A stretch of 8,608 nt of DNA from Candidatus Eiseniibacteriota bacterium. Lineage in GTDB: Bacteria; Eisenbacteria; RBG-16-71-46. The notes under the pieces are model-generated. The model ran no database searches. It saw only the letters and a list, made by a program, of their open reading frames with translations, and had not been told where the DNA came from. Below are positions 1 through 4,310 of this stretch, piece after piece. The position numbers and the translations under genes are program-made. The stretch is taken from contig VBPB01000028.1 of NCBI GenBank assembly GCA_005893365.1, forward strand, positions 1 through 8,608, given 5' to 3'. Position 1 is the stretch's first letter. Each line of letters starts with the position of its first letter.

Positions 1-691
1 CCATGTCGACGACGAACAGGTCGGTGGTGGTGCCGAGGGCGACGAAGCGGCCGTCGGCGGAGGGGTTGCCCTCGCCGGAGCCGATGCCGTAGTCGACGGT
101 GATGGGAAGGGTCCAGGCGCGGGTCTGGGTGCAGGTGGTGACGTCGTACCAGGCGAGCTGGGTGCCGGCCGCGTTGACGTTGATGAGCTCGTGGGGATGA
201 GCCCGGGTGGGATGCCAGCGGTAGTCGTAGAGGTTGGCGCCGGAGCAGGGGGCGAGCTTGGGCTGATAGCTGGTGCCGTCGAGGAACAGGGGCGAGGGGG
301 ACCCGCCGCCGCGGTTCTCGATCACCAGCAGCGCGCCGTCGGCGCTCCAGGGCTGTTGCTTGGAGTAGACGTGGCGGGTGTCGGTGCCCCAGGTGCCGGT
401 GACCGGGGCGGTGGACAGGCCGGGATCGTTGCCGATCCGCATCACCTGCGAGCCGAAGGTCGGATCCACCATCGGGCTCATGTACGACGGCTTCGCCACC
501 AGCGGGACGGTGTAGATGGTCAGCGGATCGGTGAGCATCGCGGGTGCGGCGAGGCGCCCCGGGAGGAGGGGCGACGGGAGCGCGGCCCGGTCCTGGGCGT
601 GGGCGAGCGAAGCTGACGAGACCAGCGAGATCAGGACGGTCAACAGCAGGGTGGCGCGGCCCGGTCGGGCGAATGGCATGGATTGGGCCAT
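1..691 (-). CDS. Secreted beta-propeller (TolB/oligogalacturonate-lyase-like) protein, 3' end cut off
   Basis: Translating the minus strand from the ATG at 691 gives 230 uninterrupted residues that run off the left edge, so the C-terminus is missing. Residues 1-32 form a Sec signal peptide: Arg-containing start, hydrophobic TLLLTVLISLVSSA core, and an A-H-A cleavage site before Q33. Three blade-like segments follow: YSKQQPWSADGALLVIE (about 109-125), YDYRWHP...LINVN...GTQLAWYDV (155-184) and NPSADGRFVALG...LFVVDM (209-230). The W-S-x-D-G / P-S-x-D-G turn followed by a hydrophobic strand is typical of TolB/PD40-type propellers, and the D-P-x-F-G-x-x-x-x-R-I segment (76-86) precedes the propeller. 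The ATG at 691 is preferred over the in-frame ATG at 679 because a purine-rich GGAAAGGAAAG (704-714) ends 12 nt upstream. The enzymatic role is unknown: it may be a lyase-like propeller or simply a binding protein. The missing C-terminus would show whether it carries the same sorting-like domain as the neighbouring phosphatase. Confidence 0.8.
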   Translation of the reverse strand, partial: MAQSMPFARPGRATLLLTVLISLVSSASLAHAQDRAALPSPLLPGRLAAPAMLTDPLTIYTVPLVAKPSYMSPMVDPTFGSQVMRIGNDPGLSTAPVTGTWGTDTRHVYSKQQPWSADGALLVIENRGGGSPSPLFLDGTSYQPKLAPCSGANLYDYRWHPTRAHPHELINVNAAGTQLAWYDVTTCTQTRAWTLPITVDYGIGSGEGNPSADGRFVALGTTTDLFVVDM

Positions 692-703
692 GGTGCGGTC
701 GGA

Positions 704-714
704 CTTTCCTTTCC
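704..714 (-). promoter_or_regulatory. Candidate ribosome binding site of the beta-propeller gene
   Basis: The minus strand reads GGAAAGGAAAG, 12 nt before the ATG at 691. It is purine-rich and only partly complementary to the 16S 3' end, and the spacing is slightly long. It still supports the start at 691 over the internal ATG at 679, where the gap would be 24 nt. Confidence 0.4.
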
Positions 715-779
715 GTGTGCTTGAGTGAGAGAGACGAGAGCAGGCTGGGGGGGCGGACCGACTCGCGCATCGCTTGAGA

Positions 780-806
780 CGACGCGACTCGCGGTGAGCC
801 GCGTCG
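780..806 (-). terminator. Second of two tandem hairpins downstream of the phosphatase gene
   Basis: The arms GACGCGACTC (781-790) and GAGCCGCGTC (796-805) enclose a 5-nt loop, and one more C-G pair (780/806) extends the stem. Read as minus-strand RNA, the one non-Watson-Crick position becomes a G-U wobble, giving an unbroken 11-bp stem. Read as plus-strand RNA it is an A-C mismatch. The structure therefore favours a minus-strand transcript, the direction of the phosphatase gene. No U-tract follows. It could be a U-less terminator, a 3'-end stabiliser, or a leader structure of the propeller gene. Confidence 0.4.
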
Positions 807-820
807 GCCGGGCCTACCAG

Positions 821-850
821 GGTCGCGGTCAGTTACCCCTGACCGCGGCC
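821..850 (-). terminator. Strong hairpin 34 nt after the phosphatase stop codon
   Basis: The arms GGTCGCGGTCAG (821-832) and CTGACCGCGGCC (839-850) flank the 6-nt loop TTACCC. The inner 9 bp are perfectly complementary and the outer three contain one mismatch. The hairpin lies just after the phosphatase stop (884-886), where a terminator is expected. There is no T-run on either side, so it would be a GC-rich, U-less type; intrinsic termination is inferred from position and stem strength only. Confidence 0.45.
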
Positions 851-883
851 CGAACTACGTCGAGGCAAGGAGCATCGAGGTCC

Positions 884-2686
884 TCAGTGAACGAAGACGA
901 CGGGCGTCGACGAAAACCGCCCGCCCTGGGTCAGGCGCAGCCAGTAGATCCCGGAGCGGAGCTCCGCACCGCCTTTGAGCCGCACCTCGTGATGTCCGGG
1001 GCCGGGCTGACCCAGGTCCTGCTGGCGCACGATCCGGCCCGCACCGTCGACGAGCTCGATCCGGGCGCCGTCGGCGCTGGCGAGGGCGTAGGCGACGCGA
1101 AGCTCTGAGACCGCCGGGTTCGGCGTGACGCGCTCGATCGCGAGGCCCAGGGCGCCCAGGCCCGGCGGCACGTCGACGGGGCCGGCATGGATGCCGAGCT
1201 GGGTCGTGGCCGAGCCGGTCATCGCGTTGGCGGCGCGGAACGTGACCATGAACGTGCCGGTGTCCTTCGCCGCCGGCGTCCACTTGAGCGTGCCGCTCAA
1301 GTTCCCCGACCCCGTGGTGAAGGTCGCGGTGTTGCCGGCCGGCAGCTTCGACAGGTCCGCCGTCAGCGAGCTGATCGCGTTGCCATCCGGGTCCGAGGCG
1401 GTGACCGCCTCCGACAGCGCCGTCCCCGGGGCCCCGGTCTTGAGGGCGGGCGCCACCACCACCGGCGGCTGGTCGCCGCCGCCGATCGTGAACGAGTCGA
1501 AGATGTCGCCCACGGCACAGGTGATGTCGTTGCGGTTGCTCCCCGAGTCGCCCGCCGGCCCGCACAGCATGTCGCCGCGAATCGCGGTGTCGGTGATGTG
1601 CAGTCGCAGCGTGCCGTGGTGGAAGGCGCGGAAGGCCGACCACGACGGGGGCGGACAGCCGCCGGTGTAGAGGCAGCTCCCGCTGGCCTCCTCGAGCGTC
1701 GAGCCGCCGGTGCCGACCGTGACGTGGGTGACGCCGCTCTGGGGGGTGCTGCGCTCGTAGTTGTGGCTGTGGCCGTTCAGGTTGAGCAGGTACTTGCTGT
1801 GCGAGGCCCCGAGCGCGTCGAGGTAGCCCTTGAGCGTGGCGTCGCCGGCGTGATAGCCCGAGGAATAGGCGGGGCGATGCCCGAAGGTGACGATGAAGCG
1901 GATGGCCGAGCTGGCCTGGGCCGCGTCCATGAGCGCCTTGGCGCGCGTGTTCCAGTCCGACCAGGCGCCCGAGTAGGGCTCGGGGTAGGCGATGAAGCGC
2001 ACCTTGCCGCAATCGAACCAGTACCAGTCCTCGCCGCAGCAGCCGGCGCTCGGGGCGCCGGGGGAGGTCTGCGGATTCGGAAAGTCGAATCGACCTTTGT
2101 AGTTCCGGAAGTCGTCGGTGGTCTTGGACCACTCGTGGTTGCCCCACGCCGGCAGGTAGGCCGCCTTCTCCGACCACACCATGACGTCGTTGAAGTGCTG
2201 GTCCACCACCGCCTGGCCGTCGTCGTTCCCGTAGGTCAGGTCGCCCACCACCAGGACGAAGCGTGGCGACCCCTGGGCGATCAGGGACTGCACCGCGGCG
2301 ACGCGCGGGTAGGTGCCGCTATCCCCGATGTCGCCCTCGACGTACACGTCGTAGCTGGTGCCCGCCGCCGGCATGGTGCGCAAGGTGCGGTCGGGGCCGC
2401 CGGCGACCGAGTAGTGGTAGGGGGTGTCGGGCTTAAGGCCGCTCAGCCGGGCCTCCCAGAACGGTCCCGACGACGAATAGGGGAGCGGCGCGGGCGTGAC
2501 CGCGGTGACCGTGATCCCGTACGAGCTGGTCAGCCCGTAGCGCAGGGTGCCGGTCGTGCCGCGCCAGTCCACGGTCACCGCGGTGGGACTGGTCAGCGTC
2601 CAGTGGATCTCGTCGGCGGCGTGGACATCGGTGTGGAGCATCAAGAGCGTCGCGGCCACCAGCAGGGTCCGGTGGGTGGATCTCAT
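884..2686 (-). CDS. Secreted purple-acid-phosphatase-type metallophosphoesterase with Ig-like and sorting-like C-terminal domains
   Basis: This is a complete 600-residue protein. A Sec signal peptide covers 1-23 (TLLVAATLLML core, V-H-A cleavage site). An N-terminal fibronectin-III/PAP-N-like domain spans about 25-105 (LRYG; ARLSGLKPDTPYHYSV). The catalytic domain spans about 112-400 and has all five PAP blocks: GDIG (D119), GDLTY (D149, Y152), GNHE (N183, H184), GHRP (H270) and GHSHNYER (H306, H308). These are the family's seven metal ligands, so a binuclear metal centre hydrolysing phosphate esters is expected; the natural substrate is unknown. Seven cysteines (216, 217, 226, 338, 344, 375, 390) lie in the catalytic part and may form disulfides. 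An Ig/cadherin-like module follows (about 406-500, with SDPDGN). The end (about 516-600) resembles a FlgD-Ig/T9SS type A sorting domain (IERVTPNPAVSELRVAY...SGIYWLRL). The ATG at 2686 is the first possible start: an in-frame TGA lies five codons upstream, and a weak GAAGG sits 9 nt before it. The gene probably has its own promoter in 2811-2840. Confidence 0.93.
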   Translation of the reverse strand: MRSTHRTLLVAATLLMLHTDVHAADEIHWTLTSPTAVTVDWRGTTGTLRYGLTSSYGITVTAVTPAPLPYSSSGPFWEARLSGLKPDTPYHYSVAGGPDRTLRTMPAAGTSYDVYVEGDIGDSGTYPRVAAVQSLIAQGSPRFVLVVGDLTYGNDDGQAVVDQHFNDVMVWSEKAAYLPAWGNHEWSKTTDDFRNYKGRFDFPNPQTSPGAPSAGCCGEDWYWFDCGKVRFIAYPEPYSGAWSDWNTRAKALMDAAQASSAIRFIVTFGHRPAYSSGYHAGDATLKGYLDALGASHSKYLLNLNGHSHNYERSTPQSGVTHVTVGTGGSTLEEASGSCLYTGGCPPPSWSAFRAFHHGTLRLHITDTAIRGDMLCGPAGDSGSNRNDITCAVGDIFDSFTIGGGDQPPVVVAPALKTGAPGTALSEAVTASDPDGNAISSLTADLSKLPAGNTATFTTGSGNLSGTLKWTPAAKDTGTFMVTFRAANAMTGSATTQLGIHAGPVDVPPGLGALGLAIERVTPNPAVSELRVAYALASADGARIELVDGAGRIVRQQDLGQPGPGHHEVRLKGGAELRSGIYWLRLTQGGRFSSTPVVFVH

Positions 2687-2715
2687 GGGGCCTGGCCTTC
2701 AGGGGAGCCATCGCG

Positions 2716-2784
2716 TCACCGCGTGGGACTGGCTTGAAGTGCACGGCCGTTCATCGGGTGGATCCCCATCGGGTGAATTCCCAT
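2716..2784 (-). other. Possible 22-codon leader ORF over the tandem repeats
   Basis: The minus strand from the ATG at 2784 reads MGIHPMGIHPMNGRALQASPTR and stops with TGA at 2716-2718, 29 nt before the phosphatase ATG and in a different frame. The first half is a direct consequence of the 15-bp repeat, which is exactly five codons long. The only upstream purine run is GGGGA, which is weak as a ribosome binding site. The frame stays open without a Met start back to about 2826. It could be a translated leader peptide or simply open by chance; chance is more likely. Confidence 0.15.
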
Positions 2785-2811
2785 CAGGTGAATCCCCGTC
2801 GGGTAATTGCC
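2752..2811. repeat. Four-copy 15-bp tandem repeat upstream of the phosphatase gene
   Basis: Four consecutive 15-bp units are visible on the plus strand: CATCGGGTGGATCCC (2752-2766), CATCGGGTGAATTCC (2767-2781), CATCAGGTGAATCCC (2782-2796) and CGTCGGGTAATTGCC (2797-2811). The first three differ from one another at two to four positions; the fourth is more decayed. The array sits 66-125 bp before the phosphatase start and abuts the candidate -10 element, so it would be the first part of the transcript. On the minus strand each unit contains a (T/A)TCACC(C/T)GATG-like core. It could be a regulator-binding array, a leader with repeated RNA structure, or a slippage-prone microrepeat. Confidence 0.85.
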
Positions 2812-2840
2812 TTGTAGCGCCCGCCGTCAACGTGGGTCAA
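2811..2840 (-). promoter_or_regulatory. Candidate sigma-70 promoter of the phosphatase gene
   Basis: On the minus strand, TTGACC (2840-2835) is followed after 18 bp by TACAAG (2816-2811). This is 5/6 to the -35 consensus and 4/6 to the -10 consensus. Transcription would start near 2803, giving a leader of about 115 nt that contains the tandem repeats. The region is otherwise GC-rich, so the match is notable but unproven, and a phylum-specific sigma factor could read a different site. Confidence 0.35.
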
Positions 2841-2876
2841 CGGATGCGTTCGAGGAACCTGTCAAATGCCCTTGAC
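2826..2876. promoter_or_regulatory. Cluster of GTCAA/TTGAC motifs, possible operator
   Basis: GTCAA occurs on the plus strand at 2826-2830, 2836-2840 and 2861-2865, with the inverted copy TTGAC at 2872-2876. The first two are direct repeats of GTCAACG exactly 10 bp apart, about one helical turn. The last two form an inverted pair with a 6-bp spacer. One copy coincides with the proposed -35 element. The layout suggests a transcription factor site governing the phosphatase promoter, but no known regulator can be assigned from the sequence. Confidence 0.25.
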
Positions 2877-3056
2877 CGATTCGTATTCCTTGATGCGACA
2901 CGGAGTTCGGCGCGATGAGGCGAAGCGATGGCGAGGTTGCACGGTTTCCAGGGGTTGACGCCAAATGCTTGTGAACCCGCTGAACTCGCCCATCCGCGCT
3001 GCGTCACATCGCGGGCGTCTCACGCGCGTCGAGCCGTCGGTCCCGCGGGGTCCGGC

Positions 3057-3073
3057 CGTCGCGCGAAGCGACG
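3057..3073 (-). terminator. Short hairpin after the OmpA-family stop codon
   Basis: CGTCGC (3057-3062) and GCGACG (3068-3073) form a perfect 6-bp stem with a 5-nt loop (TTCGC on the minus strand). It starts 20 nt after the OmpA-family stop, where an operon terminator is expected. There is no U-tract and the stem is short, so confidence is low in a sequence this GC-rich. Confidence 0.25.
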
Positions 3074-3093
3074 CATGAGCGCGGCGGCGAGGC

Positions 3094-4296
3094 TCACGGC
3101 CGCGGGCGGGCGTGCCCCCCGCGGTCCGCGGGCGCCGATGCCTTGATGACGCGCCGGCGGGGTGCCAGCCGCTTGGGATGGGCCAGCGGCGCCGCCCCGG
3201 TCTCCACCTGGAGGTCCCCCTCCTGGACCACGCCGCGGACGTCGCGGCCCTCGGAGTCCACGAACGTCATCTCGACCCGGCGATTGAGCGCGAGACCACG
3301 GCGCGAATCCTCGGCCGACGTGAGGTCCGCCTTGCCCCGGTAGGAGACGATGAGCCGCATCGGGTCGATGCCGAGCTCGAGGAACACCGTCCGGACCGCC
3401 AGGACGCGCCGCTCCGAGAGGTGCAGATTGTAGGACGAGTCGCCGCGCGAGTCGGTGTGCCCCACCAACTGGACGGTGATCGACGGATACCGGCGCAGCA
3501 GGGCCGCGATGTGTTCGATGATGCCGTGCGAGGCCGGCGTGATGTCGGATTGGTCGAGCGCGAAGTGGACGTTCATCGGGATGCGGAGCTCCTCGACCGT
3601 CGGCAGCGTCACCACCGGCACCGGCACGGTATCGGCGACCGCCACCGTGGGCCTCGCGAGCGGGGCCCGGCGGACCGCGAGCAGCGGCGGCTCGCAGAGC
3701 TCGACCTTGCGCGCGGCGACGCGCGCCAGCTCCCGCGCCGCCCGCAGATGGGGCGAGCTCTGACAGTCGCCGAGATCGAGCCGTTGGTTGGCCGCCCACG
3801 CCAGCTGCGTCTCGAGGCGCGCCAGCTCCTCGGCGGCGCACAGGAACCCGGGATCGTGTTTCATGCGCTCCAGCTCGACGTAGAGGGACTCGGCTCCGGG
3901 CAGGGACGCCGGCGGCGGCGGTGCCGCCGGCACGGTCTCGTAGCTGAGCGGGGTATCGCCGCGGCCGATCGCGTCGGCGAGCCTGGCCGCGCGGGCGAAG
4001 GCGTCCTCCGGGAAGCCGGTGCGGTCGTTGTCCAGGTACTCCTCACGCGCCGCTTCGAGCCAGGCGATGGCCGCGTACCGGCGCCACGGGTCGTGGGCGG
4101 CCCCGGGCAGCGACTCGAGCCGCGCCCGGCACCCCTCCATGAGCGCCAGGTCGGAGGCGATGGCCTGGTCGGTGGTCCGCGCGGCGAGCGGATGGAGCGC
4201 CCGCCCCGCCGCGGCGGCCGCGGCCGGCGCGGCGCAGACCAGGGCGACGGCCAGGACGAGCAGGGGACGCGCGGCGCCATGGATCGGGCGGATCAT
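3094..4296 (-). CDS. OmpA-family peptidoglycan-binding envelope protein
   Basis: This is a complete 400-residue protein. An Ala-rich Sec signal peptide covers about 1-30 (PLLVLAVALVCAAPAAAA). A predominantly helical region follows (about 40-205), including AAIAWLEAAREEYLDNDRTGFPEDAF (76-100) and an Ala/Leu/Arg-rich stretch (152-198), interrupted by a Pro-rich linker (123-134). A second linker rich in Val/Pro/Thr (216-240) leads into the OmpA C-terminal domain (about 240-345): NVHFALDQSDI, then GHTDSRG (279-285), YNLHLSERR (289-297) and NRRVEMTF (338-345). D282 and R297 match the Asp/Arg pair, 15 residues apart, by which OmpA domains hold diaminopimelate of peptidoglycan. A 55-residue basic tail (346-400, with PKRLAPRRR) extends past the usual domain end. 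The start overlaps the upstream stop as ATGA, with GGAG-CAGG 6-10 nt before it as ribosome binding site. It probably sits in the periplasm and anchors or organises the barrel protein encoded just upstream. Confidence 0.9.
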   Translation of the reverse strand: MIRPIHGAARPLLVLAVALVCAAPAAAAAAGRALHPLAARTTDQAIASDLALMEGCRARLESLPGAAHDPWRRYAAIAWLEAAREEYLDNDRTGFPEDAFARAARLADAIGRGDTPLSYETVPAAPPPPASLPGAESLYVELERMKHDPGFLCAAEELARLETQLAWAANQRLDLGDCQSSPHLRAARELARVAARKVELCEPPLLAVRRAPLARPTVAVADTVPVPVVTLPTVEELRIPMNVHFALDQSDITPASHGIIEHIAALLRRYPSITVQLVGHTDSRGDSSYNLHLSERRVLAVRTVFLELGIDPMRLIVSYRGKADLTSAEDSRRGLALNRRVEMTFVDSEGRDVRGVVQEGDLQVETGAAPLAHPKRLAPRRRVIKASAPADRGGHARPRP

Positions 4297-4310
4297 CGTG
4301 AGCCTGCTCC
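4285..4310 (-). promoter_or_regulatory. ATGA start/stop overlap and internal ribosome binding site
   Basis: The stop of the giant surface-protein gene (TGA, 4295-4293) and the start of the OmpA-family gene (ATG, 4296-4294) share four bases. GGAGCAGG lies inside the upstream coding sequence just before the start. This arrangement is classic for translational coupling, and both products are then expected in linked amounts. Confidence 0.8.

Larger units (their letters stand above)
2687..3093. other. 407-bp intergenic region between the OmpA-family gene and the phosphatase gene
   Basis: No convincing protein gene lies here. From right to left it holds a short hairpin just after the OmpA-family stop, about 150 bp without recognised structure (roughly 2880-3055), a cluster of GTCAA/TTGAC pentamers, a candidate promoter, and a 15-bp tandem repeat in the presumed phosphatase leader. 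Base composition is visibly less GC-rich between about 2750 and 2960 than in the flanking genes, as expected of a regulatory region. Confidence 0.75.

Noticed and set aside
855..2177. 440-codon alternative frame on the minus strand inside the phosphatase gene
   Set aside because: It overlaps the real gene in another frame and its product is Arg-rich and repetitive. The annotated frame holds the signal peptide, catalytic motifs and sorting-like domain.
1187..2737. 516-codon open frame on the plus strand opposite the phosphatase gene
   Set aside because: It is antisense to a gene with all five PAP motifs. The translation is low-complexity Arg/Gly/Val-rich and has no recognisable domain, as expected of mirror frames in GC-rich DNA.
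2752..2811. Cloning polylinker (GGATCC at 2760-2765 and GAATTC at 2775-2780) or CRISPR repeats
   Set aside because: Both restriction sites arise from single-base variation within the 15-bp repeat, so no vector is implied. There are no spacers, so it is not a CRISPR array.
2860..2865. TTGACA on the minus strand as the -35 of the phosphatase promoter
   Set aside because: It is a perfect -35, but nothing resembling a -10 lies 16-19 bp downstream. The TTGACC/TACAAG pair is better.
2881..3055. Small genes or RNA genes in the rest of the intergenic region
   Set aside because: No start with a ribosome binding site and a sensible product, no tRNA-like cloverleaf and no riboswitch core could be seen by eye on either strand.
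3908..3931. Perfect 9-bp hairpin GCCGGCGGC/GCCGCCGGC
   Set aside because: It lies in the Pro/Ala-rich linker codons of the OmpA-family gene and is explained by repeated CCG/GCC codons.
4234..4242. Lipoprotein signal at Cys21 of the OmpA-family protein
   Set aside because: The residues before the Cys are A-L-V. Val at -1 and Ala at -3 do not fit a lipobox, and an ordinary Sec cleavage in the Ala-rich stretch is more likely.
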